A stretch of 64,000 bases of DNA from Athripsodes cinereus (GCA_947579605.1 OX388317.1:15333384-15397383); one strand, 5' to 3'. Shown: positions 12,973-28,461, numbered from the stretch's first letter. Numbers and translations: made by a program. The notes: generated by a model from the letters alone, not told the origin.

Positions 12973-14583
12973 AAATGATCGAATAAGTTAGTTCGTTGCA
13001 GTGAATCATCAAAATGAAATGATTTTGTCCACCACAATATGCGATCTATCCTAGTAGAGCGTTAGATACCTACTGACATTCTTGTTCAAATGAATAAAAT
13101 TAAATGAATCAATTATACTTCTGCGAACAAAACAAGTTTATATTGTTTATAATTCATTAAATTTGCAGCTTTGGTGAAATCAGACGTAGGTATTTTGGTA
13201 CTTTACTAGAGATTTTTGTTGTCGATTAAAATTTGACAACCCTATTTTATCATTTCCGATTATAGTTTTTTGTCCATGTTTATGTTGAGAAATTTCCATC
13301 ACATAGCTTACCCGTGCATAATACTAATCTTACATAGTACTTAGTATAAAATATATAAGCGGGTATAAAACCAGTTTTACATTGTATACGTTCCTTCTAT
13401 TATATACGTACAGTATCAAAATTAAATTCGCTTAAATAGTTATTTAACTGATTTTGGGGTGCGTAATTTTCTAGTATTTATTCAACACTACGCAGTATGT
13501 AGATAGTTGAATTTGAAAATATGTTTTTACACATTTTTTTTTTTTTTAAATTCAATTTACATTTCTGGGTTTTGTTATAAACCCAAAGACAATCTTATAC
13601 ACCTTCCACAGTAAGCTAAAAGCTTGTGTCGTGAAAGGGGAGTTTGCCATTTTATTTTTATATGAAGGGCTGAAAAGGACATATGTAAATAAATTTACAT
13701 AGTACTATCTTATATACGTTCTTAGCTCACCATGTAGTCACTTTGAGTATTTTGATCGTTTTTAGATTAATTTCCATTCATTCTTAATTGTATTGTAACT
13801 CTTGGAAACATTTACTTAAAACGAGATACCTTCATAAAAATCCATTTTCCGACAATTGAGACAACTTAGTTTATAACTGTCCAAACATCCTTATATATTT
13901 GCATAAAAACATGGTTTTATGAAAGATCCATCAGGAAGTGATAAACACATTTTTTTTTTATTTAAAGGCCGTACCAGAAATATAACTTAATTATGATATT
14001 ATACCTTTACTTGATTATACACGTAATAAGGAATTTTACTCTGATTTCGTTCAATAAACTTGTTTCCTCATTGGGTATTAGTTTATTGATGAGATTATTG
14101 ATCACATTACTATCATTATTATTGCTGCTTTCAAAAATATACCATTTGATTCCTTATTGTTTTATGAGCTTTACAAACAAAGACATTCCATCAATCAATC
14201 ATCTCACAGTATTGTATACATATGATAGTTATAGTATAATATAGACGATGAATAAAGTATTACTACCTACTACCATTGCATAGGTCGTCCATGATTCGAA
14301 CTATCATTCATCAAACATGGTACATATTGTATTTATTTGTTACTAAGATGTTTGGTAATCTCGTAATAAAACTCGTCTTTGATAAAAAGAAGTTAATTTA
14401 GACAGTGGAGACGTGACATTAGGAGAACCATCATATTGTCTTTTTTATTTTATGACAATACTACTACTTTTTTTTCTTCTTTTCAATGGTTGGCTGGAAG
14501 ATTTGACAGCACTGTTTTTTTATTTATAATGTGTTTTTTGTACAATTTTTTTATTATGTTCTGTCAATAAAGTTATTATTATT

Positions 14584-14832
14584 ATTACTACTAGACCAGC
14601 ACGGCGTATCTCACGATTGGAGTAGCTTGCAGACCAGCTGTATGTAGTAAACATGCAAGCCGTTCTCTCTGTGACATCAAAAAATAAGACATTCAGGATG
14701 GGTGGCAAATCTCATCGCTGAATTTGAAATTTAAAATGTCTTCGAACACCTACATTTTACAGGACACTCGAAAACTTACGGAAAAGAGTGAGATACCAAT
14801 TATTTGCCGGGTGCTCCACGGCTTGCACAATA
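14584..14832 (-). repeat. Interspersed repeat family A, longest copy
   Basis: On the minus strand, from 5' to 3': 'gccgtggagcacccggc', 'tggtatctcactcttttcc', 'gtaagttttcgagtgtcc', 'gtaggtgttcgaagac', 'attcagcgatgagatttgc', 'cacccatcctgaatgtctta', 'gagaacggcttgcatgttt', 'cagctggtctgcaagct', 'gagatacgccgtgctgg'. It shows the 5' part that most copies lack. The gradient of 5' truncation among copies points to reverse transcription from the 3' end. Confidence 0.7.
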
Positions 14833-17199
14833 TATATTTGCATCTAAAATAGCTGTTAAATTTCAAGATAAATTTATTTACAGATGCCTAATTAAATGTC
14901 AACATTTTTCGCTACATCAAACAAGAAAGTACCTATAACAATTTCTTAAAAATCTATTTAAATTAAAAAATATCACACGTCTCGTTTGCAAGGAGAATTT
15001 TCATCAAATTTTCAATTATTTTCAGCATCTGCCAATTATGAATATATGATTTTATTCAAAAAACTTAAAAGGTTTAGAATTTTTAGGATAATAAATTTTC
15101 ATGCCAGTTTTAGTAGGTACAGAATGTTTTCTCAATTTAACACTGATTCCTCAAAATTATCTGATATCCCTTTATTCATACATTTCCATCTATTTTCTTA
15201 ATATTTTCATGGCGGTGTAGATAAAGATACATCATGATTTTTTTCTAGAAAATCTAATCAATCGTTACGTAATATTTTATATTACATTAGTTTATATTAA
15301 CTTTTATATCAGCTCTCATACAGCCTATTTATAATATTACATATTATATAGGTACCTATGACTTTATACAATTTTATAATGTGTATAATAACAAACTAAT
15401 TAACAAATATACGCCTCCTTTGGGTGATTTGATTTTTAATTACAGGCGCTTTTATATTTTATACTTAAGTTATTGTGCCCACAGCTAGCGATATGAGTTG
15501 GTTCAATTTATTAAGAGCTTATTAACGTATGGTTTATTAGATTTTTAAGCTTGATGATCCATTAATCTAATGAAGTTTATATACCCTAGTGTTGTGGTGG
15601 TGGTTATTTTATAACGCATAATCGAGAGCACAAATATTTTTACTCAACATTTTATGAACTGTATGTTGAAAATATATCTACTAAATCTTCATTTTATGCC
15701 TATTTTAAGTTCAGTCATGAATAATGCCATCACTTTGAATGACCTTACCATTCTTAACTGTTTATCGACACGAAGAAGATAACTGTCATGTTAATTACAT
15801 GTAATTAGTTTGCTGGCTACCCTTTGTTGGACTTTTCTACCCTGAAATACTAAGAAGTGTAAATGGATAAGGCTTTTTCTCCTTGTTTTGAAGAGAGTAT
15901 TTACATATTATTATATATTCCTACATTTTTACAAAAAAAGTATTAAAATGCTTTACATAAAATAAATATGTTGTTTTATATATTATTTAGACTATGTAAA
16001 TCAATCTGATTCTATTGAACATGGCATTTTATTTTATTTACTTATTTCTTACATTTTTCTATCAATGCAATTACCATTGCTGCATCTGCAAAATGAGTTT
16101 TATTGTCAGTATGTACGAGATGCGTATTTATAATATTGAAAATGCGCTTTTGATAAGAGATATTTGAAATTGATGTAAAACGTGATGTTTATATGTTTGT
16201 TAGTGTGACGTTAACGAGATCATTACGCAGAGCTTTTATATAATCACGTCATTTGAATTGACTCGTAGGATTGAGTAACAACATGATTTAATAAGGACCT
16301 CATACGTTGTACTAAGCAGGCAAACCATTCAACCATAGTGACATTACTGGATGTGATATTATGTTCAATCCAAAGGATGTCTAATAATATGTTATACAAT
16401 TGTATGGACATTGGAATTTATCCATGCTTTAATTAATTCTGATAAGATTCACCTGTTTCAACGTATTATTGTTAAAGTTTGCTGAATCAGTACCTAAATC
16501 GAATTCTCATATCGGATATAATATTAATATGACATAATGATGCTCATTCAATCGTTATTATTCTCAACTATAAAAACTACGCATTAAGTCAATATATTTT
16601 TTATGTGTAATATACCATTCTTTTAGACACTATGGTCTTAATTCTATATAATAATTTTCACAATCAACAATCATAATCCAAAGTAATGATTTAGGTATGA
16701 TATTTTCGAATTTATCCAAGTCCTCAGTGTACTGATCCACAAAAAATGTAATGTCCTCTTGGAGAAGTAATTTTGTGGAAAAAATAGTATTATTATTCAT
16801 AGCATAAAGTAGCTCTGACATTTCTCGTAAGTCACAGTAATAACATTTAACCTCGTTTCTTTGTTATTATTTTTATCTGATTCGTGTTTTATCATAATCG
16901 ATTATATCACATTAACATAACATAATGTTACGAGTATTTACCTCGCCGTCATGACTTAGCGTTAGGTCACTGTTGTGTTATTATAGCATGTATCATAATT
17001 ACTCATAAACTTTCTTGTAGTGGATTTCTAGGTCAATTCCACCTACTTACACTTGCATTATGTCTTACGCCTACCTCTTCTATGTTGTCTTGATCAAAAC
17101 ATTGATGTATGGTAGGTGTTGGTTTATTTTCATTGCAGTGTTTTATGTTTTGCATGTTGTAATTTGACCTATCTATATTTTCATTAAACCTGAAATTGT

Positions 17200-17266
17200 T
17201 GAAGCCGTGGACTAGACCAATATAGGTCTCCTACTCATTCCAATAAGTTTTTGAGCGAAATAAATA
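17200..17266 (+). repeat. Family A repeat, 5' fragment
   Basis: 'gaagccgtggactagacc', then 'ataggtctcctactcattcc' and 'aataagtttttgagcg', line up with the 5' segment of the 14584-14832 copy. It lacks the rest of the element. Confidence 0.5.
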
Positions 17267-19843
17267 AAACAAATGTTTTATTCTACTATTCGATTTACTG
17301 ACGATATGCCTTTCGTCTTGTTAGGACATTATTAATCTTTAAAAAGCCCAAACATACCCTTATTCGGAAGAGGTCTGAAATTGTTTCTAATGTTTATATT
17401 AAATACGTTTTTCTCTTTTATTTGCAGGTAAGCTATACTTACATTGATACCAAATCTGGCGAAGACTTTCAAACGTGTGTTGTCTATGTGAATTGAAAAG
17501 GTAAATATGCAACTAATAAATTTTCAAAACGGACCCAAAATGTATCTTATCACATATAAAACGCATTCTGTTGTGTAGGAAGGTATTAGATTTGAACTAC
17601 ATATTATGTAAATTCTTAGTATTTACTTCAATACAAATTGTAACATTCAATTCAACTCTTTTCTCATCAAGTTCAGTGTGTTAAGTAAACAACAAAGATA
17701 TTATTATAACCATTTATTATTCAATGTTATGTAGCTGCAATGTTATAATAGTTGTAAACACATTAGACAAAGGGAATTTTCATAGTTCACAAGGAAACTA
17801 ATGATTGTATGTATATCGTTGTACGAGGAACATTATGTAGGTATGTATTATTGTCTTATATTCATACAATTGTGTTACTCATATAATTATCATTGCTTCT
17901 AATTAGAAATGTTTTAACCTAGTGGTTGATATCTTTTGCATATTTTTTCTCTCGTATTGTGATTGAAGATGCTTTACTTTAGAGTTGTGAATATTGTTGA
18001 TACGAATATTTCAACTTATTATATAAGCAAAGTATGAAAAATAATTTAAATTTTGCACAGACTCATTAGGACACATGAATTTTATGTTTTTATTTTCTAT
18101 CTCAGTTTATCCACATAGAGACATTGAATTGAAAAACAACCCAAGGACTTAAGTATATCGCAATTGATAATAATAAATATGAAATGCTTAATTTTCAATT
18201 TAACTATTTTTTACCCATTTTTGGCATTAGAAACAAAGACACAACATTTCACACGTGTCCTCAAAAAAATCTAGTTAATATCAAAACTACATTAAAGTGA
18301 TTCATCAAAATCAACCATATTTTTCAGTAGTTTTAGTGTGTAAAACTAAACTGTAATAAATACAAACTCTGTGAACCTTTAAGTCGTAATTAATTTGTAA
18401 GATATTCCATATTATAATGAGCATGTATGCTTAGTAACATCGTACTAGAAACGTCACTATTATTTAAAGAGCAGTTATTTTCATATGCAGTAAAGCTTAC
18501 AGAACAGGTGTCTAGTATCATTATTTTGATATACGTGCAACAAGATTTAATTAATATATTTTTCACTGTAACTCACTGACCACATGCTACTTATATGTTT
18601 AACATCAGTTGCAAATTAAAAAGTCACTTATGATCGATTTCAATAAGAATGTTATGGTCAATAATGCAACTGAATAGGTATTAAGTTCTTTTATCTCTAC
18701 TATTTGCACTAAGCCTTATTGTAAGTCAAATATTCGTTATATTACATTATGTGAAATGGGAACTTTGCGAGAAATTACCGGCAAATTTTTATGGGACTAC
18801 ATAAAAAATACAGATATCCGAGAGATGTGTGAAGTCCAAGATGTTGTTCAGAAGATAAACATAATTTACATAATTGTCCTATATTAACTAGGTACTTAAG
18901 AGACAACGTCCACAAGGAAGATTCATAGGTATGAACAAACCTAAAGGTACAGTAAAAGGTTAAGAATAAGAACAATTGATCATTCATTTAGTAATATCAA
19001 TGACACGGGATATAACTATGATATAAAACTGGACTCCAATATGAATGACGAATGAAATTTATAAAACTTCCAGTTGTGTATATCTTCCTCTAAGGTTATT
19101 AATACGTCATTTTTGTCATTATAATTATTTACTATAATATTAATTAACATGTAATATCTAAGTATACTAGTATGAATGTACTAGAAAGATGTCTTCGCCT
19201 GCTTGTTAGGATAAAAATCTTTCAGTTGCGGTTGATTACTTATTTTAAATATACTTACACTTCATAGTCTAATTATTAGTCTTATACTTCACTCGCAATG
19301 ATCTCAGTTGACTAGATTACCACTATTAATTTACTAAACCTAATAATTTTCTCAAATATGAATCATTATTTCTATTATTCTGTTGTTTAATTTTGAATAC
19401 TTTATGCCACAAAATAAAAGAAAAATGATATGCCATTAAATTTAGCGAAACTGATCGAAAAATCATGAATTACCGCTTTATTAAAATAGAGCCGACTTCG
19501 AGACAGAATCCTTCGTATTAACTATTCATAATAGAGAGATATTTTCTCATCAGTACTAACCGGACACCGAGTACACTATAATATTCGATTCTTGTTATGT
19601 AAGTGTAGATAACCATGTAAATATATGATATGTTTGATATTGTTCTTATACATAAAATTTGTTATTTTATCACGCTATGTATAATAATGTTTAATTTTGT
19701 AAAAGGCGTAAGCCGTTTATTTGTTAAAATAAATAAATACAACGTTATTCTAGATTTTGCTAAGACATTCAATCTCTATAATATTTAATTATGAAATCGC
19801 GTCAATGTCATGGTCATCAACTGATGATTTCCATTTTTTTCCA

Positions 19844-19946
19844 GTCGCCGTCTGTCATCACAATACCTCCTTCTTCCTTTTCATCTCGTAATACAACGGG
19901 AAGACCAGATTGCATTCTATATTATTATCCTGCAATCAAATGATAT
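19844..19946 (+). other. Unassigned GC-richer patch with an acceptor-like start
   Basis: A strong acceptor-like string, 'ttccatttttttccag', is followed by about 33 open codons on the plus strand, beginning SPSVITIPPSSFSSRN. No matching donor was found, and the open frame ends in a stop at the right edge. The minus strand is also partly open. It could be a decayed retroelement or an exon. I do not recognise it. Confidence 0.25.
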
Positions 19947-20261
19947 GGCGTCAATCTAATACCTGCATATTAACATTATCATGACTTGTGCTGAATATCG
20001 AACAACCTTTCTATGATTAATGCCTTAAGCATTGCCCTCGGGGATTTTAGCATTACACTCACTGTTCTTTTTTTGTATATAAGTCCTCTTTAAGGGAACG
20101 TATCTTTTAAAGATCCCTATACATGATACTTCTAGAACTTCCGATTGTCTTATATGCTTATATTGTTATACACCATGCTATACTTTATTCATCTGAATGT
20201 ATACTTCAACTATTTTCCGTGTGATATTCATAAGTAAATTTCGACTTATTCCATTTTTGTC

Positions 20262-20522
20262 TTAATGATCTTGCCTTTGAGTCACGAGGTATCTTGTTCG
20301 ATTCCCGACCTGGACGAAATCAATTATTTTTGGGTCAGAGTGATATATGTGTTAAGTGTATTATCACGTAAATATCCATAATCGCATTGGCTTTCTGCTG
20401 TAATGATTCTTGTAAGAATCGTCTGATTGTCAGTAATAATAATAAAATATTCGTACTCTAGTTTGGGACTAACTCGGATTGTGTAAATAGTCTATACCTA
20501 CATATGTATTATGTTATGTTGT
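20262..20522 (+). repeat. tRNA-derived SINE, 5'-truncated copy with an insertion
   Basis: It keeps 'cttgcctttgagtcacgagg', a mutated B box ('tgttcgattccc'), and the 3' segment 'tagtttgggactaactcgg' with the 'tatgttatgtt' tail. The A-box end is missing. Relative to the two full copies, roughly 65 extra bases lie in the middle, including a small inverted repeat 'gattctt..aagaatc'. The copy is old and diverged. Confidence 0.7.
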
Positions 20523-21338
20523 TGGTTACAACATCCGATCATTAATAATATGAAATTTGAATAATTTGCTTCTAATTTTTCGTCTGTCACAAATGGCTTT
20601 AATTTTATTGTTCTTAATTTTCATTCATCACTCATAAAATTAAACATTAGCAATAATATACTGTTGTTATTGTGAATACCGCTTTGAATATCATCTGTTG
20701 TAATTAATATTTGTAGGAATGATTATCTCGCGAATCTTAATTTGATAATTAATCAGATATATAAAAACATAGTAAGTCGTTTTGTTATGTGTAAATGTTT
20801 TATTTAGATTATATTTATATTATGTATTGGCAAGGGTAACTGTTGTTTCCAACGGTATTCCTTTGAATAATTGCTAAAACTTTACTTTTTTTTACCTACA
20901 TTCATGCTTCGTTTTCTAATCTTCTTATATTTTGAAAACTATTTAAAGAAGTACCTATGCAAATCAAAATAAAGATTCAGACTTACTGTTGAAGCGATAT
21001 AAAATATCGATTGAATTCAGTAAGTGTAAAACATGTCACGAAAGTAGTGAATAAACAGCCTACAGTCAATTAAAAGGCAGTATATCCTTCAGTTAAGTAA
21101 TAATTAATTTTAGTATTATTATTGAATAAACATTTGAATCGGAATTTATTGATACCTTCTTATATAATTTAATCAGCATTCTTACATGTGATCCTGTGTG
21201 AAAATATTTAATTAGTCTTAACTGAAACCTAAGTAATTTAATTACTATTATAGTACTATTACTATTAGTCAATTAGACACCTTTATCCTATTGTATACTT
21301 AGTTGGCAGCGCAATAGATAATAACGTTTTGTGATTTA

Positions 21339-21540
21339 GTATAATATATTAAAGCTTTCGCCGCTACCGCATTCATGGTCAAAGCTCAAGTGTTCCGTTG
21401 CTCGCTGCTCCACAGGTTGTTGTTTTACGAACGTGTAATAGATCTTTAAGCTTAAACAATACTCAGATCTTTCGACCCTTTGAGTGCAAATATCGTTGTT
21501 CACACCACCTAACTTAGATGATCGTCTGATAAGGAAGAAC
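21339..21540 (-). other. Unassigned GC-richer patch with a 60-codon minus-strand open frame
   Basis: On the minus strand an acceptor-like 'ttgttcttccttatcag' is followed by an open frame that contains QPVEQRATEHLSFDHECGSG and ends at a stop near 21336. GC is about 43%, against under 30% in the flanks. No domain is recognised. It could be a terminal exon, a gene relic or part of an old mobile element. No AATAAA signal is evident just after the stop. Confidence 0.3.
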
Positions 21541-24500
21541 AATGTTGTTCTGAACTCTATACACTTATTGTACTACTTGCGTGCTTATTCTATACGAATA
21601 TCATTAGATATATATTGTGACTGGGAAATAAAACGTACTACCATAGTAACAATGAAACTAACTTCGCACATTAATTTTATTCCTGCGCAGATTCTAATAT
21701 AATATATTATGGCTATCTTTTGTTACGTATTATGTAACAATTGATATAGAAGCATTACTAAGTAGTGAAGATAGAGAAACATAGTAAAGTAAGGCCTTTG
21801 TATGAAAGATTGACGAGAAAAAAATTATAAAAATTCAACAGGCTACACTACATAAATTCTTAAAACTTAATCTCGAAATACAGCATAATTAGGCATATTA
21901 TTTTTACGTGTGTCGTTTATGTACATACTGCAGTTCATCAGTTTACACGCAAGTTGTAAAAAAGGTAAAAAAAGAGAAGTCAAAGTAAATTTTATTACCT
22001 ACTATACATATGGACTCCGTAATTCATTTGGCAAATTAAACTAAGAATCGTTTTCTCTAAATTTACTATTTGACATAGGAACTTGTGTTTAAAGAAATTT
22101 GGTATGTAATAAATTAACAGCAAACCCTGTATATGCTTAAAAAGTAATGTTCGTATTTTAGTATTCATGATGCTATAAATTTGGATACTGTTAAGAAACA
22201 AAATATGCTGTGCACGTGTTTTCTATTGTTTAAACCTGTCTTACTTTAATAGCCAACTATTTATGGCCAAAATCAAATTCTTCTTGTAAAATGCGGACAT
22301 GCGTAAGTTTTATTATATTATTATAAAGAAATATTTAAAACATTAACACTTTTATAGTACTCATATTGTAATACAATATCTAATATCTCATCTTTATGTG
22401 TTTTATTACATATTACGTTGTATACGGATTATTATTAAATAACTATCGTGGCCAGCGTACGGAGATAATATTTAATTTATTACCCAAATTTTTGCGCTCA
22501 AGATCATGACCGCTAGATAAATGAATCGCTAAATAATTCGCCGTTATATGTGTGTAATCAATAATAATTTACACACCAAATTATTATGCTCTATGTGTAT
22601 TGTTGTTATATATCATATTTCTTTTTTATCTATTATGAAATATATTTTTCTATTCGACAATCTATAAATTGCATCATGGAGTCTTCCAGAATCTACCAAA
22701 AACGTAAAAACTAAAAACATGTAGTGTTCAATTTACAGAAAATCTTTTCTGTGACACGAAAGTTTTGCTTATTTATTGTGTGATTATGAGTCAGGACTTA
22801 TGAATGCTTGCATTTTACATGATTCTAAAAAACTTTTAAATCTCGATTTTGAGTGACCTGAGTGACTCACGAAAGCAGCAATGGAAAGGAATCTCCGGAG
22901 GAAGTACCCAGGTGCAATGTTCATTATACCCAACTAGGAAAAATGGGATTTTCTAATTAGCTTCTTAAATGACTTAATTAAATATATTTACATGCGAAGA
23001 TTTAGTTCATATACTTATATTTCTTTTAAGAAAATGTCTTATTCTATTCTAAGTCGTTGCAAATAAATAACGATTTTCTTCTGTGCTATAATATCAGATA
23101 TATATTTTGACATGTATGCAGGTAACTAAAATTTAATTTGAATATTGTCTCATTAACGCCTTGCATAGTCGTTGAAAGGAAATGAGAGATGAGCTACTTA
23201 TAAAATAACCTCTTGGTACTAAAAAATAAACCTATTAATGTTACTGCATAAGGGTGTTTTAGCTTACAAGTTTATTATAAAATAATAATTATACTTGAGA
23301 TATGCACCATCCGGTGTGTCTGTAATGAATATTTAATTAATGAGAAATAATTAAATTTTATATGCGTTATTAATATTAATAACAAAGTGATGCCAATCAT
23401 AATATTATATAATTATTCTTATATGGTTGAAAATCACATTTTCAATTAAAAGTCTACTAGGTGTTGACTGACTTCCAAGTTTCAACATGCATTTAATTAA
23501 TGAAATTTACCTACTTGCTGTAAATTAATGAAATTTTGAAATGTACGCCCATCGATGAAATGAAGTCCACTGAGCTTATCATGTATTCCAACTTCTTACT
23601 GTTGAAACACAAAAAAAGCCCTACGAATTAATCTTGAAATTTAGTACTTGGAAATCTTTAGTATTGTGTGATGCATTTTTTATTTTGAGAAGTAGAAAAT
23701 GTTTCACTGTAAATATCGTTATAAAATAGTATTTTATAAATTACTATTGTTTTATTCGTTTTTCAAAAGTATTTTAATGTCTCAATACTGCGAATGATCA
23801 AAATAGATTGTATACTAGAGTATTAAATATTATTATTATTAGTATTAAATATTAAATATTAGAATATTAAACTAGATTTTTTATTGTTTTTCAAAAATTA
23901 TTCATCACGCCCGTACAGTGTGTTTCAAATTAATTTACTGGCAATTATAATGACTGCACAAAAAATGCGCTACACTCATCATGACTCGAATATAGTTAAT
24001 CGTATTTTTCACTGTTGGAAAACAAACAAACTGTTATTTTTGATCATATCATCTTCACAAAAATATTCTAAATAAATTATTTAGTCTATTGTCTATTCAG
24101 TGTTATTCATTAAGACTTAGAATAATACTTATTTATCTAAATAGTCTGAGAATGAGGAATACGGTCGCATACTAAGTGATTTTCTATGGTTGGCATATAA
24201 TACAGTAGCTTCATATAACAAGTATTTCATAACGGATTATAAGGCACTTACCTATTTTGTCTCGTCCATTTTTGTATGCTTATTAAGTGTCATTGTTTTA
24301 CTATAAATCATTTTTAACAGCTTGTTACACAGATTGCTTTAATCTTTCTTCACAACCAGACATTTCATAGTTAAAATAATTACCACCCATACTTTTTTTT
24401 AATACGTGGAGTGCTAAAATTTCATTTTTTCCAACAAAACTCGCTGTACCAACTTAGCTAGTTGGTATGTGATTCAATTTAGAAAAAATACAAGAAGCTT

Positions 24501-27446
24501 ATATTAAAAAAAAGTTAAACATTATCGAACTCAAAATGAATGAAGATAAAAATTAATATGTATTTATTCCACTTTAACATTTAATGTACATGCATATTTT
24601 TCCTATATCAAGCTAGTATGTATAGATCATGAACAAAGACATACAAGTCAAAATTTGGTTTCCATAACAATTATTATGTATTTTAGGCTGTAATGAATGT
24701 AATAATACAAGTGAAGTTGGAATATGGATGACCTTGTAACCTTTACCATGAAGATTCTGACCTCATTACCTTCTCAATTCACTGTAAAACACGATAAAGC
24801 TTATTTTGTACTCAGTGGTAGTCAAATTGTTATAAAATATCAGATGCTGAGAGATATATCAAACTGAAACCTTCAGTTTTTAAATATTTACTTGCGAAAT
24901 TTATTTCCTTAGTAACAACTAATTATCTTTGAAAATTATCACTCAATAGAATGGTTTTCCTAAACGATATATTATTATGTTTTGGCAGTGTGCGAACAAT
25001 TATTGGCTAATTTCAAAATGTATCATCTTCTTTCACGATATTAAAAATCGTTTGACAATGACTTTGTAAGTCAAAACCAGGTCACTCAATTATCAAAAAG
25101 TGGTAGAATTTAAACCTTCATCTTACATAAAATGAAAGTAATATAAAGTCCTAGAAATGATATACCTAAGATGGTTTGGAATATCATTAAAAGAGATTTT
25201 TCCAGTCGAAACATTGAAGGGCGACTGAATGATATGACACAAATTAACAAACCGTTTCTTTGTAATATTCTCTATTTGTAGATAGATACATTTATAGGTA
25301 GGTATTAAAAAAAAAGTTTGTTTTCAACTTTGTATCGATATATTATTATCGACACGTTTTTATTATAAGTCATGATTTACTTTATTCTCGTGGACCAAAT
25401 TTACAAAATCAATTTCCTACCAACTTCTTTACGGAATAAAAAAGTTTAGTTATTCTTTCACATTTCATTGATTCTCCCAATACAGTGATAGATAATATTG
25501 TAATGCGTACTTCTTACAGTTGAAGGCTTACAGTATGAAGGCGTGCCATGTCGTGATTTGTAATTTCATTTCTTTAATGACTCAATAAGGTGAACACTAG
25601 TGAACAGTTTTGTTGGTGGCGAATTAAATTCTCTTTCACGATTTTCATTTAATAAACAATCGTAACCGATTGGGACGTCCATGATAGGTAGTACTTGGTA
25701 CATAACCAGAGTTGTTACGGTCTAACATCTAACTTGGTTCATTTCCTTTATTTTATTGCCATCAATTCTAATTTACGTGAAGCAAACAGTAAATATTTAT
25801 TTTTTTAATTTTTATTGTTCGTATTCAATTTTTTAAACATTTTACGAATGAACGTTTTTCTTTATATATTTTGAAAACTGGCGTTATTAAAATAACGCAA
25901 CTTATAAGTTTTTCAGTATTTAATTTGAATTTATGACGTTATACACTTCACCGTAGAAAAACGGTAGTGATCTCAACCTGGATAGTAAAAAAAATATTCG
26001 TGTTAACACCAATATCGCTGAAATGTAATACCCAAAATTCGTCAGTACATTTTAAATACACTTACAAATATCTGCCATAAGTTTAATTCTTATTATCTCA
26101 CGCATTGATCAGTCATAAAAAAATATATGAAAAAGCAAGTTTGTTACTAAAATGTAGACAATTATTGTCTATGATAAATAATTACCGCTGTCAATATTTA
26201 GGTTGATTGAAATCTTTCTCTTTAAAATAATCACCACTCTTGGTAATTTATGAAATGTACATTTTCACTAATTCATTTACCAAATTAATTATTGTTTTTG
26301 CCTTATCTTCTTTCACTTCTTAATAAGGTTGATCGTTTATATAATACTACATAATAATAAGACTCATACAATGCCTAAACATTTCGCACACTCTAAAAGT
26401 TTGACACTCTTTCTTCGTGAATATGAACTTTATAATAGTAATAATTATAATACGTACTTTATTTTGGCGTAATGATTTTGATGAATGCTCATTATTTTTT
26501 CTCTGTCGTCTTATGTACTTCTCCCACGATCTAAATTCTCTCACTTGTGTAGCTTTGTTTATGGAAGTTTGATTCCAGACGGTGTCGGTGTACAGTACAG
26601 TGTTAGGTACACCTCTTCATCTCTTGATAATGATTATAACGAAACGCATACAATTAGTTCAACACTTGACGTGTTGTGTGTAGATAATGAATTGCAAATT
26701 ATTCAAAAGTTGTATTTTAAAAGCATTATTATATTTCTGTTTGTCACGAACAAAACTAAAATGAAAAAAGAAATACCTATCTGCTAATCCGCATAGTAAC
26801 ACAATATTTTCTATTTAAACACTAAATGCATTAGCGTAGGTAATATGTATGACAATAATACTACTTACTTAAAATACCAGGAAATGGGCCATACATAAAT
26901 CTCATACGAAAGACTGAAAGTATTTCACTCAATAATTTAGATATCTAGGTACTAACGAAAAAATTGCCGTCTGTTAGTTGTTTTATGTTCTTCCGGCCCT
27001 TTCCCAATATCTTCAAAAGTATAGTTGTACATAGGTATCACAAATTCAATAATATTTGTCCTAGGGCGTTTTCGTTTGGAACATTTTGATAATGTTCACT
27101 TCACTTGATGATATGTTATTTTTATTACTATTATTTGGTAAATCAAATAATATAGTTTTGTTTGATAGTACATGTATAATAACAATACGAAATGTGTATG
27201 TAATGTGTAGACATGATGTTCTCGGGCAAGGCGGCTCAGTTGCCGTCCTATTAAACGAAACCTTTAACCTTCCACAATAATGTGTCTGCCTGCCATCTCA
27301 GTAATAATTCTCACCATTTATATCAACTACATATTGTACTGAGTAGACGTAATGACCCCTGGTGTTATACATACCTACTCCGCAATACACACAATTCAAG
27401 TTTAGTATGTCACCGCTCTATTCACGCTTATACCACACACATATGT

Positions 27447-27470
27447 ACACACACACACACACACACACAC
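27447..27470. repeat. (AC)12 microsatellite
   Basis: Uninterrupted dinucleotide run of 24 bases. Confidence 0.95.
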
Positions 27471-28461
27471 ATAGTATACATATTCAAATACTTTTTTTTT
27501 TAACTTTTATGAATGTACGGAATTAACTTATGCTAGGTAAGTACTCACGACATTCATACATACATTAAAGACATTGACACTTGTCTCTACGTACTTATTC
27601 ACTAGATGTTCTTATTAAGGTTATTTTTGCATATCGTTGGCATTCTCATGCAAAACAATGTTGTAAGTCATATGTATGTAGTACTCGTTGCGTAGATAAT
27701 TCCCTCAATGAGGCCAGAACAATATTGTGCAGTTTTGAAGTATTAACAGTTTTTGCACGCCTTGTCTAGTGTACTCAATCTATTGTACCTAGTTCTTTTC
27801 GCCAATTTGTTTTTGTTCTTTTGTATATTCGCCGACGTTTATTAAGATGTCTATCAACAACATAATGAGAGTACTTAGTCATATTGTGTTACATAAACCA
27901 TACTTTTTCTGCATGTGAGTTTAGGATTTTTTTTGTTTACTGCCCAGTCGACAATTACATTTTCATGAATATTTCCTGACTTCTGGTGTTTCAAACATCA
28001 ATTATAAATAATGTCTTCATATTTATCACTGAATACTTTGTTTGACATTTAGAAAACAATTTTACTAATTTTCTTGGCGGATTATAAAATTGATATTGTT
28101 TCACACAATTTGTCTACTCTTCCTCGAATGGCTAATGACTTTAGTAATTTACATTTTATCGCACACGTATCCAAGATATCTCTGCAGATAGAAATGTATG
28201 TCTATTGAAGTAAATTAGGAATAAAGATGTAATTACCGATGTTCCTCTTGCCTGTAGGTAAGCACACTAAGTTCCTTGTACTAATCTAAACACTCATTAA
28301 AAATCATACTTAGTAACAGTATAATTGGCTGAGATTTTACATCGAAATTACTTTGAAACCAAATGAACTCGTATTATCTTAATCTTCAGGTCGTTGTTTA
28401 GATAATGAAGATAAAACGATGATGAGAATTATCGAAAAATCACAAAACTATTATCGCTCCC

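Noticed and set aside
26485..26787. 100-codon open frame on the plus strand
   Set aside because: Parts look less AT-biased (VYGSLIPDGVGVQYS), but no splice pair, motif or repeat was found, and the second half is AT-driven. Insufficient to call.
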